Part shown: positions 49,515 to 62,542 of the stretch, piece after piece
Layout of the letters: every line of letters starts with the position of its first letter
Position numbering within the stretch: position 1 is the first letter of the stretch
Assembly (NCBI GenBank): GCA_030549775.1
Contig: CM060177.1
Span: 93,926,236 to 93,990,235, forward strand
Length of the DNA: 64,000 nt
Origin: Tamarix chinensis
Lineage: Eukaryota; Streptophyta; Magnoliopsida; Caryophyllales; Tamaricaceae
Direction: 5' to 3'
Notes under the pieces: model-generated
Told to the model about the DNA's origin: nothing
The model's database searches: none
The model's input: only the letters and a program-made list of their open reading frames with translations
Made by a program: the position numbers and the translations under genes

Positions 49515-52395
49515 TCAGCGAGCCAAGCATTCAGTTGGTTGGTCTGTAACTACTGGCAGCTCTCTTTCATTTTAGGAGATTTTTCCTTACACTAAGGTCA
49601 TTTTAGGTTAAGATCTGTTTTAGGCATCGTTGTTGCTATTGTTTAGTCTTCTGAATTCACAGCTTCTGGATCGGTTTTTTGCTGTGATACATGTCACGAT
49701 TGTGATTTTCTTGAACGGAAGGAGCCGGTATCGCAGCTTTATGAACTTTGTCAGCAAGCTCTCATGGTCTTATGCACCAGTGAGCAATGATGATCTTGCG
49801 GCTTGCTACGGATCTGGCTTTACATCAATCCAAATCAAACGAACTTTGTCAATTAGCAATACTGTCAGTGTGAAACCGGGCTATCAATTTCGAATTCGTT
49901 TACCGGGCTATTAAATTCTCATGACCCTCAAATAATTAAGTACGGCCAGTCAAACTATAATCGAAGGCAAAGTACACTTGGCCAGTTCTTATTTTCAAAT
50001 TTCACGAGTCACTAACAGTTGACTAAATTTAGTCATGCCACGCAACAATTTTTCAAATGGGGTTTTTAATGAGAGGCAGAAAAATCACGCATAAAACAAC
50101 ATGACAAAACACCCCACCAACAAAAGATGAAAAGATTGGTAGCTTGAAGATCTTGGACTACCGCCACAAACCCAAATTGGGGCTACTTTGGCCAGCAAAG
50201 GTAAGCCTCTTTCTTTGACCCTATACTCTCTATCGTAGGCGATGCAAAATATTTTAACTTCACAGTCCAAAAGTATGTGTCTACCTTTTCCATGCTACAC
50301 GTACCAACTCCCACCATATTTTTCTTGTTGAAAATTTTGGCACCATTTTGAGTGTCTTTAAATTAATCTTATATTGACTCTATGTTATTTCATGTTTTTC
50401 ATCAAATTGGGAATCTATTAAATAATTAAATAGGGATGCTGAGACAGAGGTACATGTAGGTACCGTCAAACCAATAAAATTCTCGATAGGGGCTTGTGTT
50501 CATATTTCACATGGATAACAAAGCTAACGTACAGAAATTTGGTTCTCTCCAACTTTAGATCCATTCATCCGTGCACGTAGAGTGGATCCAAAAGTGGCTT
50601 TATTTTTTTTTTCTAGCATGAATCCAAAAGTTGTTGATATGTTAGTTATATCGATGTTTTCCGCAGTAATACTATCCATATTTTTTAATGATACAATATT
50701 ACTGAATAAATAAAGTTACATTAAAACATATATCTAAAACATATCGATATACAACTTAAAGTTCTTAATTTGATAAATTAGTTTCCCGTAGGAAGTAAAT
50801 ATTTTATGAGTAATGTTTACCTTCATCCAATAAGTATCTAAGTATATATGTCTTTTTTATTTTATGGTAATTTTTATGTTTTTTAAGAGTTAGTAAATAT
50901 AGCTTTAATATCTCAATAACACCATTTAATAGAAAACAACATAATAAATTTCATATAAATATTTAGAGAGAGAGAGAGAGAGAGAGAGTTGACATTGGAA
51001 TTAAGTTTTAACTTTTTTAAAATGAAAATTTTAAATATAAAACTACTGTAAAATACTATTTTATAAATAGATGGAATATATATCGATAAAATGTCAATTG
51101 ACAATTTCATAAAAAAATATATATATTTCTTAACACAACTTAAGAAATAGTGGTTTTTAATTAAAAATCAATAAATCCTTTAAAAAGATAATTATCAAAA
51201 TTTGCGTTCCTTGACTTTAAAAGTCTAAAAAAGACAAAAACGTTTAAACAGAACGAGTAATAATCAAGATGAACGTACATGAATGGCTGACTGGAGGAGT
51301 AAAATAGACCGGCAACATCTAAAAGTCATAAAATTATATATTAAAAGTTGATTTTATAGTGAGTAGTAAGTTTTGTTGTCAAAAAATAAAATAAAATTTG
51401 AAAGACATTTTTCGTTTTACGTCCAAATCCAAATATAAAAGGTGAACCAGCATCATCTGAATCCTTTCATGTAAATACGGATTTCATACATAGATAGGAG
51501 TTACATTTTATGTCGGGATTTACTGAGGATATAAGTTGGCTCGTCTGACAATAGCTCTATTGTCCCCAAATCTCCACCACTCCTCCCGGCACTTCTTGTC
51601 GGAGTCATGGAATGAAAGATGAACATTGGAATCAAATATACGAAGCCCGAGGCTACAAAGGTGTTTTGTGAATGTGGATATATATGTAGCTAGCTTTAAT
51701 TGGGTTTGAATTAGAGACGGTGACGGGTTCCAAATTTCGTCTAGACCTATTAAATATATATTAATATTATATTTGTCATATTTATTATAATATTATTTAA
51801 TTTTTTTTTTAAATTTTATTTCTGTATATTTACTTTATAAGTAATAAGTATAATATTTTATTCTAAAAGTATTAAAATACTATTTGAAAAGTTAAAGTAA
51901 TTACTTTAAAATATCTTTTTTACTTGAAGAATTTTTTTCTATAAAAAAAATACACATTAAGATATATAAAATACAAATATATTTATACTTATATAAATTT
52001 TTATTTATTTATTTTAAAAATAATCGGATTCATTTAAAACTCGTTTAAGATTTATTTATCAGCTAAATTTGATAGGCGCATGTGTGAATCTAAATTTTTA
52101 AGATATAATAAATTAAGGTTTAAATAACATACATAAATTTAAATATAAGTTTGACTCAACTCAATATAGACCAAATCTATCGACATTCCTAATTTTTAAG
52201 TTGGGACACTTGGGCTCAATCAAATATGTAAGGCGAAGTCTATATTCTAATTTTTTTGATGTAGTAAAACTTGATTTGAAGCCACTAACAAACAAGTTGA
52301 GATGAGCTGTGAGGCTATGAGTCCATCAAGTGGATTTATATAATAATAATAATAATAATAATAATATATATGCAAGTCAAGCTCCTTAGGCTCAT
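49515..52395. other. RUS2 3' end and intergenic DNA
   Basis: The first few hundred bases after the stop are probably 3' untranslated region. Beyond about 49.95 kb I see only AT-rich DNA without a gene. An (AG)12 microsatellite lies at 50965-50988 and a (TAA)8 run at 52341-52365. Confidence 0.45.
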
Positions 52396-52869
52396 GTGTT
52401 CATAAAATTTGACCGACTAGTTTTCTACCGCACGCACGAAGTTTTAATAATAATAAACCCGTTCGCAAGTCAGTTTCACATACATTTCAACCGTGTGACG
52501 CGAAGACGTATAATACGTCGTAGGTCCTCGATCGTAGGTAGCTCAGAGGTGGGATTCACCATTCAAAGAACGCCGAATGTTAACGTAAGGGGGGAGATTG
52601 TGACGGTGCCATCATCGTATTAAATTCTGAGCGTTCCTACCTACTTATTCATAAGCATGTTGAATTTAAAGGCAATAAGCTCACAAATATCAAACGTTAG
52701 GTTTATTAGATCATCAGTGAGGTGGTTAATTATCCTTGATGGACTTGTTTGTGTGGAATTTCGATCAAGCGTATATGCTCAAAAAGTAGTTAACCGTTTG
52801 CTAATGGGATCAAAGACTTTGATATATATACCTTCTCTTGAAAATGATATGACATTGATGGATTGACCA
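52396..52869 (+). other. Unrecognised open frame with one internal stop
   Basis: The frame is open for 75 codons, meets TAA at 52621, and continues in the same frame for another 81 codons to a stop at 52867. Codons are more GC- and CG-rich than the surroundings (52425-52600). The translation (RRSSIVGSSEVGFTIQRTPN; VWRLIILDGL-like segments) matches no family I know. It could be a fragment of a broken gene or of a transposon. Confidence 0.3.
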
Positions 52870-53159
52870 CAAGTATACACTCATCGGTCATTATGATTAA
52901 GCGCTATTTATTTTATAATAATGGAAAATCTATTCCTAAGTATAAAGAATTTGAGATATAGATGGGGGGCCCATACGAACATTACCTAGCTAAATGATAT
53001 CCCAAATTGAATCCTATGAAAATTAACCAAGCTTAATCAAACATTAATTACCTCCCCACAAACATAAGTCCAAATCTTATAACCACCCTTGAACCTAATA
53101 TGTTTCAATATATTAGATGACATATAAATGGAAGACCCATGCAAAACTCATTCAACGCC

Positions 53160-53615
53160 AGAAAAAGAGGTATAAATGACGGTGGACAAGAGACAACAAT
53201 TGCGTAAGCTACAATCTTTTAAACGATGGATGACAATTCAAAACACGATTTTCTATATCAAAATAAAAACTAAAAATAACGCCTTACAATAGAATATGAA
53301 TGGATGTTGTGGTTTAAAATTGCCATCTATAGTCTCATATAGACAACGGTTTCAAACAACAATTGTCGGGCATTATCTAGCATTGAATTATAGATGGTGG
53401 TTTTAAGCAATAACAATCGACTATGTGTGTCTATAGATGACGATTCCTTTCATAATTTTCTGGGACAACAATGATAGTTTATAATTGTCGTCTATAGTTT
53501 TTTTTCTCTTTAGCAATAACAATTGTCTATGTGTGTCTATAGATGACGATTCCTTTCATAATTTCCCGCGAAGAAATAGACAGTAGTGAGTTCATAATTA
53601 CCGTCTATAGTTTTT
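53160..53615. repeat. CACTA-like subterminal repeat array (CTATAGACGACAATT-type)
   Basis: Alternating direct and inverted copies of words like AATTGTCGTCTATAG and TCTATAGATGACGATTCC occur throughout. A 106-bp unit is duplicated (from 53406 and from 53512). ACAGTAGTGAG at 53581 resembles an inverted CACTA terminus. Such palindromic arrays mark non-autonomous CACTA elements, but no paired end or target duplication was found. Confidence 0.5.
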
Positions 53616-53899
53616 TCTTTAAAAAAAATTATTACATCTACTTTATGCACAATTCACAATTCCCTACATACAAAAACCTACACGCATTCTCAGTTGATAC
53701 ACAAGTATTAGTGTTATGCATCTCATCTCATAATTTAAATTTTGCGTTATATATTTACATCTACTGGCCACATCATAATGTTTATTATAACATATATACA
53801 CATCAACCAACCACTCATAATTTCAATCAATTTACATTAAAATTATGTACATCAACTACCTCTTCCAAAAAACAAGGCTTTAATACTAGTTAATTTTTA

Positions 53900-56104
53900 T
53901 ATTAGATAACGGTACCAACCTTTTATTATTTTTGAGGTTCTCTAATGTTTGATAAATATATAAAAATTGTCATCTAAAATACAATAAACATGCTTAATCT
54001 ATGACTTTCGATGTTGCTTATTGATACCAACAGTTATTTAAGGTTAGAAAAACATGAATCTTTAGATAACAGTTTCTAATATAACCCTTATCTAAAGTGT
54101 ACCAATTGAGTTTTTTCTTTTTAAAAAAAATAGATAATGGTTATATTTGGAACCATTATCTAAAGTTGAATCGATTTTTTTTTATACACTTCAGATAATG
54201 GTTTTGGAGAATAATTGTTATCTTTTGCTTTTTTTTTGTTTAACCAAACCACATATACAACTGTATGTCCTTATGCATCAGTCCACGTCTTTAATATAAA
54301 ATTTTGGCATATATCCAAAATCAAACAAACATCCAAATTATTCACCCATCCCTCAGCCAAAACACTACTCATTAACAACATAACCAACACCACCAAAACT
54401 GTACACATTCATAACTCTCACCGAAATAAAAGTATTTACAACCTGCACTTAATGATCCAAAAAGAAAGAAGTATCATCTTTACTTGATAACATCAAATTC
54501 CAAACCTTTAAAATTAAAGGCCTACATTTTTGGCATTACAAGAGTTTTTCATTAGTTACAAAGTATACATGGCATCCACTATCAACAACCATAGCCTACA
54601 TATTAGTTACAAAGCATAAATTATCTTCTCAAAAATCATCTACTCCTTCACTTCATTATGAGATGGTCCATCCATCTTACTATAGTATAGACTCACCGTA
54701 ACTCTTCCATTCATCGTCTATCATGATAAGCTCCCTAGCAATCTGATGGTTATGTCTCGTAAAACACTCACCATCAACAAACCTTAGATGTGGAATGCCT
54801 ATGACAAACAAATACATATACCTAGTCGTAGCCCTTATCCATGGCTCCATCTGAAGCAGAGTCAACAATAAATGGTACTACCTAAACATATACGACTCCA
54901 TATACAAACTACACTCCCTCATGTTCCCTAGCTACTTATGTAACAAGACTATATGTCTCATAACATCATCATAAGGCAACACCCACAAGTGTGATGGAGG
55001 GTTCACACATAATCGAAATTCCATCTCACTACCTACAAAAGGGAGAACAATCATTAAGTCTTATTATCTAGGTTATTCATACCACTCAAACTTAACATAA
55101 TTTAACTACTGGGGCAAAAAAAAACACCAACAACAACTAGCCATCATTTATTGCTCTAAACCACAAGTATATAAGGGTTTTCAACATTCGATCTAGATTA
55201 GAAATTTGGACCAAACTAATATTCCAATCTCTGATCCAAGTTTTGATCCCAATGCAAAAAGATTTTGGCCCTTAACCTATTCCATTTCTACCCGATTTGC
55301 TCCAAATAGGTATGATCTTCCAATCCAACATAGAATCTCATTAACATTTTATCTAAAAAATACATATTTTTAATATAAAAAAGTATATAATATAGTGATT
55401 CCAATCCATTCCTTGGATCTGAACATTGAAAAATTATGATACTTAATCGGGTTCTAATTCGATCCAAGTCCATCATATCTTGTATAATGTTTTATTGGTG
55501 AACACCCCCATTAGTATATACAAAATAGAGAGTACACAACATGCAATTATTTTAGTGTTGAAACCACCAACATAACCTAAAAAAAAGTCAAACAAAATTA
55601 AAATTGTAATCAAATAGGAAGGAAATGTAAAATTTACATTTTCAAGTAATATTTAAGTAATAATTCACAATCTATCAACTAAAAGTGAAATTTCACAAGT
55701 ATTTTCATTGAAAAAAAATTACACATTCACACTACTCCTAAAACTAAATTATTATAACTAGAAAATTTTCACAAACAAACAAATCCACCTCAAACCAACA
55801 TGCAATAACACAAGCACCACATAAACAAAAACAACTTTAAATCATGATCATTTACATCAAATAAAATCTACAATACTCAATGATTTACATACTAAAAAAC
55901 ATAAATTTAAATCAAAGGACTTAGAATGAATTATAATATCAAATTGCATGAAAATTTAAAATTAAAATTAAAATCTAAACGTAGAATAGTGAAGAATGAA
56001 GCTTATCTAGCCAAAGGCAGATAATCATCGTCGAAAATTATGAGGAGAAAATCGGTGACAACACCACAACAAGCACAACTTAATTCGATAATGGAGGAGA
56101 AACA

Positions 56105-56175
<71 letters not shown>

Positions 56176-56830
56176 CATGCAAGCCATTCAAAATTAGAAC
56201 CAGAATAAAAAGGTACAAGAATAAAGCATACCAAAACAACTATAGTGGTCAACGATGGCGACAAAAATGATGAGTGCTGGAAAAGATGGGTGATGATCCA
56301 ACCATAAGCAAAATCAACATAGAGGGATAGAAAATAGCTACCAAAGACCACTGCAAGCACCTCATCAATGTTTTTACTTAAAACCATAATCTAAATCCTA
56401 CTAAGTACATATTAAGGTTTAGATAACGGTTATCATAAAAACCATTATATATGTGCAAGCATTTTTAGTCACCCAAAATTCTCTAAAAATCAAACATTTT
56501 ACATCATTTCTTAATGTGGCTTTAGATGCTAGTTATTAAAAAAAACTAAAATCTAAAGCTATAACAATAATTAATTCTTGAATAAATAGAGGAGATTTAG
56601 ATGTCGGTTATTACAAAAATTGGTATCTAATGCTGCATTAATCACAATTTTAAATAAAACTGTGATCTAAAAACTTGTGAAATTTTTTTGAGGCTGGGGT
56701 CTTTATGCTTGTTTTAAATTGAAATTGTTATTTAAACTTTAATACTTTTTTCAATCTTCTACCAAATTTTGTGGTGCTTTTAGTGACAATTTTCATATGT
56801 CCATCACTTATAAGAGGTCATCAAAACCCA
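53900..56830. mobile_element. Degenerate CACTA-like element (AGATAACGGTT repeats at both sides)
   Basis: Inverted units such as AGATAATGGTTATATTTGG followed by AACCATTATCTAAAG occur at 53910-54225. Related ones (TTTAGATAACGGTTATCA, AGATTTAGATGTCGGTTATT) recur at 56410-56660. The right edge may be near CCAATTCTATAGTAG (56829). The middle (54.2-56.4 kb) has no recognised gene. The element type is inferred from the subterminal repeats only. Confidence 0.4.
56105..56174 (+). repeat. Compound microsatellite (TG)12(AG)23
   Basis: An uninterrupted dinucleotide run switching from TG to AG at 56129. Apparent open frames across it are artefacts. Confidence 0.97.
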
Positions 56831-57459
56831 ATTCTATAGTAGGGTACTTATATGAATAATAAAAATAGAGTAAACAATAGAATTTTCAAGTAAGATAGGA
56901 AATAAGCTTACATTTTATAATAATACATTGATTGCAAATGAATGTCATTGTTATCAAATTGGTGTCTCCATTCCTTATGTGCTTAACAAGAACTTTACCA
57001 TGGGAAATGAAAAAAAAAAACTAAGCTAGATAGCAAAGACATTTTTGTGGAATCATGAGCTTGAGTTCTTCATCATGACCATCAAAAGTCATTCTTGCAT
57101 TAAACCACAAACTAATAATTAGGCATATATTTTATATTCACAAACATATATCATTCACGAATTTAATATATAATTTCAACAATTAAGGCAAGATTCCTAA
57201 AATTCACAACATTAAAATGCATTATATTATATTTACATACATAATTCATCTACACTGCTTTACATTATAATGTCACCTTCCATATACAAAAATTTTAGGA
57301 AGTCATCTAAACCACATATATAATCTCTAGACAACCTATTATAGCATATCCACGATCGATCCATTATATCCTCTATTAAAAATAAAGTTGAGCAAAATAA
57401 TTTAGGAACAACTAGGACAATGATTTATAGACAAAATATATATAAAACAAACATAGGTT

Positions 57460-57494
<35 letters not shown>

Positions 57495-58759
57495 CTAACA
57501 ATGCAAGGATTATCATATAATACACTAACAATAATAACAATAGTATCAAACCTACACTTCTAAGAATATATAAAACACAATAAATATAAAAAATGAAGAA
57601 GCACAATGACGTTTGAATCAATCAAAACATGGTAAATATTGATATTATGTATCGTGTCAACAATAAAAAAGAGTAAAGATGAAAAATCCTAACTTGTAAA
57701 GGAAGAACAACGATGACAAGAAAAGGAGAAAAATTAAGGTTGGCGGTGTCGGCAACGTAGGTGATAGGTGCAAAGGAAGAATGAGGAGGTGGAGGAAGTA
57801 AGAATGATGGAATACAAAGGGAAAAAAAACTAGTCCAGGATAGGTGTCTTTGAGTTCGTGTGAATGAGAAGGTTAAAGTGAGGCCCCTCTAGGTTATAAG
57901 TCAAAAATTGTAATTATCTAAAAAATAACCACTCAGCTTTAGACAACAGAATTATTCTTGTAACCACTGCCTATGCAGCTAAAAATAGAGCACTCCAAAT
58001 CTCGTTCGTTTTATTTTAACCAGAAAAGTTATATACGGATGTCTTTAGTATGACCACCATATATGTGTGCTTCCATTTATTTTGGCATATGTAGTAGTGA
58101 CTATATTCCTATGGTTTGAATATGTAATTTAATTTGTTTTAATTGTAAATCCAACATTGATTTGTTCACCTTTGGTCATCATTGATGGAAGAAAAATGAA
58201 GGAGGTAGCTAGCTTGGGTGGAAATATGTGATAAAGGCATCTATGGTGACAAATTACTATTATCGTCTCCAGCATTCCGTAACAAAAGAGTAATATTCGC
58301 TTGATAAGTTAGACCAACTATTATGAGAAGAATAAAACCAAGCAACATACCAAAAAAGAAAGAAAAAGAAGGGATTAGGCCATAGGAACAAAAGAGCTAA
58401 AAGAGGCTTACTTAATATACGAGCATATTGTACAGAGACCTAACAATAACCATGACTCTGCGCTCATCTAGGCAATTTCAGAACATATATATATATATAT
58501 AATACAAATTATAGAAAATTGTATTAGGTAATGACCCAAAATATATCAGGTTTGCCGCGTGCACGACATATAGATAATTGAAGAAGCAGGTTTCAATTGC
58601 ACCGCAGGCCACAATGGATCTCAACGTGATAGATTATATCAATGTTTTACGGATCATATAATAGTAGAGGGTGAACCTATTCCTAAGTAGAAAGAATCCG
58701 ATCTATAGTTGTATTAGATTCAACCAAATCATACCGAGAAAAACATGTCATAATTAAGG
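56831..58759. other. Intergenic DNA, no gene seen
   Basis: AT-rich with a (GT)15 microsatellite at 57463-57492 and a short (TA) run near 58485. No domain, splice-consistent frame or element end was found. Confidence 0.45.
57463..57492 (+). repeat. (GT)15 microsatellite
   Basis: Pure dinucleotide run. Confidence 0.95.
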
Positions 58760-61282
58760 CACTACAGTAAACACGGGATATATAGACGTTTAATTAGGGA
58801 CGGTTTATGGTACCGTCGTTTGCGGGAAAAAAACCATTAAAATTAGCGACGGTTTTAAACCGTCGGTAAATTAGTGACGGTTTTAAACCATCGGTAAATT
58901 AGCGACGATTTTAAACCGTCGGTAAATTAGCGAAATGGTGTAATTTAGCGACGATTTTAAACCGTCGGTATAATTTTAACCCAAAACTTAACCCGGCGAT
59001 TGAAAATTTCAGCTTCTTCCCCCTGTCTGCGTTATTTTCCCTCCCCATTCTTCTCTTTGTTGTGACACATGGTATGTCCAACCCGGCTACCTTTGTTGGC
59101 CATTCCGGAATATGCTTTAGTTTAGATGATGTTACTTTAAAACAATTTTAGCAAAAACGGCTCAGAATCCATTGAGTTACATTCATGCTGTATCTTGGAA
59201 AAATATTAGATTTATGTCTCTGTCAGGCAAACAATCTGGACAGATAATGTGCTGACTACTGACAATGGCTTCTGGATAATGAAGAAGTGAATGAGGACGC
59301 AGTTAGACTTTAGAGAGTTGTTGCAAGAATGTTTATTGAAAAGAGGGTAAAATGCTGGTTTTCTTGTGATGCTCTTGGTAGGATATATTCTTATGATATA
59401 CCAGTGTATGCTTATGTTGCTACTACAGGGGGAATTTAGTGATTGCCTCATCTGTGCTTATTAGCTGTAATGCTTGAGAAAGCATCAACATTCTCTATTG
59501 ATAGCATGAGAGAAGTGGAAATTCTGAACATTATGATTTATGAGAATATGATGTAAAATGTACAGAGATGCAGTCTCAAAAGAGTGCCTTGGGGTTTGTT
59601 TGATAACTCAATATCTGATTTGAATTTGATTTGAAGTGTATATTTTGAAGTGATGTATACAGACATTTTTGGGTATATTTATATACTTGTTTGAAGTTAC
59701 TTTATACTAAGTTGACATAAAAAGTATGTTTAGTTTTGACAATTTGTATAAAGTAATATGTCACATAAACTAAAGTTAATGAATAAGATGAAAGTATGGT
59801 GGGGAGGTAACAGACCTTGGTATAAATGAGCTTAGGGTGGAATTTCAACCAGAAGACATTGTTTTGTTGCTGGTATGATGGTTATTGTTTGAAGACAAAG
59901 TTAATACTAAATATGTTTTGTCGTTTTTTTCACAAGAATTGATGAAGATTGTGTCTTATACGTAATAATGGTGGAAATTTTTAAATGCCATTTTTTTTGT
60001 TCTGTTTTAGAGGAATGCCATTAAGTAGTTTGCATCTATAGAATTCCTGCTAGATTAAATAAGTTGAATGAATGATACTACAATTCAATGACAACCATTT
60101 AATGCACGTATAACAAAAGCAGCTGTGTCATTTGGATAAGAGAAAGACTATAACTTCAGAGAATCTCAGAATGTTTGCATTTAGCAAGTGCTACATGCAT
60201 GTTTGTTGTATATTTGTGGTAGATTGAGAAAGCGGCATATCATAGCTTCTAATAGGAAAGGCCAACCTTGACCGTGGGTGATAGAAAGGTGACTGCCCTG
60301 GCTCCCAATTTTGAGGGCCTTTAAATTATTGTAATATGGACAGAGGATTTGATAATAACTTAGCCTATGGAATAAGACAAGCTTAGGTTGAGTCATCAAC
60401 ATTCAGTGAAGGTGCTAAGACACGATGTGAGGTTGAATCTTTGGAAACATTTGAACTTATAAGTTTCTAGCATTTGTTGAGGACGAATGACCTAGGTGTA
60501 TAATGTTGTTTAACTATCGATATATATTTTTTTGCTACAGTGAACATGGGACACCAACATATATACACATCAACCTAGGTGTATATATACAATGGAGGCA
60601 AACACCGACTTATTTGGATCCGGGCGGCTATATTTTGTATTTGACATTTTGTAATGAATGACCTTAGGTGTTAAATTGATCTATATGTACATTTCGAACA
60701 AATGTAGTCTAGACATTGATGTAGCTATGCTGTCATTTTGGACATTGTTGAACATATATTAGTATATATAACTTTCAATGAAATATTGTTAATGCAGGTT
60801 TATGAATTATATATATATATACCAAATGTGTATTATTAGAAAAAAGTCCGATATAAATTATTACAGGTTAATATTAATTTATATATCATAGGTTATTAAT
60901 TTTTTCACAGGTTATCTTACAGGAAGAGTTAAATATGAATGAATGATATTAACTTATATTTACTACCGACGGTTTATAATTATTAGAGACGGTTAATAAC
61001 CGTCGGTAATAATTATTAGAGACGGTTAATAACCGTAGGTACGGTTTTAAACCGTCAGTAATAATAATTAAAGACGGTTTTAAACCGTCGTTAATTATTA
61101 TTACCGACGGTTAATAACCGTCGCTAAAACATTTTACCGACGGTTTTAAAAACCGTCACTAATTTATTAGCGACGTTGCAATTAGCGACGGTTTATGTAA
61201 CCGTCGGTAAATATTTAGTGACGGTTTTTAACCGTCTCTAACATTTAATTAACCGTCGCAATTAAATATATTTACTGTAGTG
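58760..61282. mobile_element. Non-autonomous CACTA (En/Spm) element, 2.5 kb
   Basis: It starts CACTACAGTAAA and ends TTTACTGTAGTG, a perfect 12-bp inverted repeat, flanked by the 3-bp target duplication AGG (58757-58759 and 61283-61285). Subterminal regions (58797-58980 and 60960-61260) are packed with hairpin units such as GACGGTTTTAAACCGTC joined by GGTAAATTAGC, the expected transposase-binding-like arrays. The 1.9-kb middle has no transposase motif and only short open frames, so it needs enzymes from elsewhere. Intact ends and target site suggest it is fairly young. It sits about 1.3 kb upstream of the MYB start codon. Confidence 0.93.
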
Positions 61283-62542
61283 AGGAAACAATAATAAATG
61301 GTACTAAAGCTCATGCATGGCTGATTTATTAGATCAGATTAATAACAAGCGTCGATACGAATCTTATGCCGACTTGAAGGCAACAAAGTGAACGTAGCCC
61401 GAAATGTGAAAAACTGGCGGATCAAGAATCGCTCCGATATATCTTATATTCGTCCGAAATGATGTATCCGGCTCGAACCATCGATCCATCTGTGGGTCCT
61501 AAAGTAATCACTCAGAGAGTAACCCTGTTTCTAACAAAGGTTGCTTGCTTGATTGCAATTTGCACCTAACCAGCGGAGTCCAAATTTGTCACCTTGAAGG
61601 GAGGGGGGTCCCTAAGCACTGCTGGAGGCAAGTGACTCGATCAGCCACTAAGCCACACCCCCCCCCGGGCAGATGTTACTTTTTCTTTTGTCTTTCTATC
61701 TTAATATCTTGTTGATCCATTTTAGCTCTTTCGAAAAGTTTTTGATTATATTGATAGTTAATTATGGATGTGATCACAAATCCATCCTCCTTAATCTTAA
61801 TTAGACGTAGAGTCCAAAAAAATAAAATAATTAAAAAAACAAAAAAAAAAACGAGTGATTGGGGCGTTTTATAAAGCCCCTCTTTGTATTGAGCTGTAGG
61901 CCGCAGACCTTTGCGGCACGTTCTATTTGACCGGACAAGACACTGGGGGGAAAGCGGTCCAAATAAATCGCCTCACCGTGAAACGAGACACGGAGGGAGA
62001 AAGAGACGGTGCCTTCCTGGAAGTTGTGGACGCGGGCTGAGGCAGACAGGCGGCCAGCCAGAGACGCAATTTTGACAAAAAGTATACACACTTACGGGTG
62101 TCTGGCAATATATATTTTTTCGCCTTTTCTGGACTATTTCCCCCTCGCGCCCCCATCATCATTCGCAGGCCCCAATAAATAAAGAAGTAAAGAATTAATT
62201 AATTATTTATTATCATTTGCTTTTGAAAACACTGCATGGTTGACCGACATGCACGACAAAGGACATATATATATATATATATATATAGAGGAGCCGGGCA
62301 GGGCTGGTTGGTCCGTGCTTGCGAGAAACTGAGATAGATACAAATATAATCAGAGTGAGTGAAAGCTAGACAATCCGAGCTCTCTCTTTGTATAGATAGA
62401 TATACAGAGACAGACAAATCGTAGATTGCTGGATAATCACCAAGTGATTAAGGTTCGACAAGAGCGACAAATTCCTAACTAAGTACCATCGATCATATAA
62501 TTAACTCTCTCTCTCTCTACATATAAATATACATATATAAGA
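61283..62542 (+). promoter_or_regulatory. Upstream region and 5' leader of the R2R3-MYB gene
   Basis: This holds a tRNA-like/SINE-like stretch (61440-61665, see findings), a small hairpin GGGGC...GCCCC near 61861-61880, a GC-richer stretch (61860-62160) and a (TA)12 run (62264-62287) that may serve as or hide the TATA box. The leader runs on through CT-rich DNA (62506-62520) to the ATG. No individual factor site is claimed. Confidence 0.4.
62264..62287 (+). repeat. (AT)12 microsatellite in MYB promoter
   Basis: Pure dinucleotide run about 255 bases before the MYB start codon. Confidence 0.9.

Noticed and set aside
49630..49914. 94-codon frame just after the RUS2 stop
   Set aside because: Falls in the probable 3' untranslated region, shows no domain, and is not joined by splice sites to the gene.
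56003..56387. Minus-strand frames with long Leu-Ser and His-Thr runs
   Set aside because: They are translations of the (TG)n(AG)n microsatellite.
61831..62162. Overlapping minus-strand frames upstream of the MYB gene
   Set aside because: Short, overlapping and without motifs; the GC-richer promoter DNA explains the open frames.
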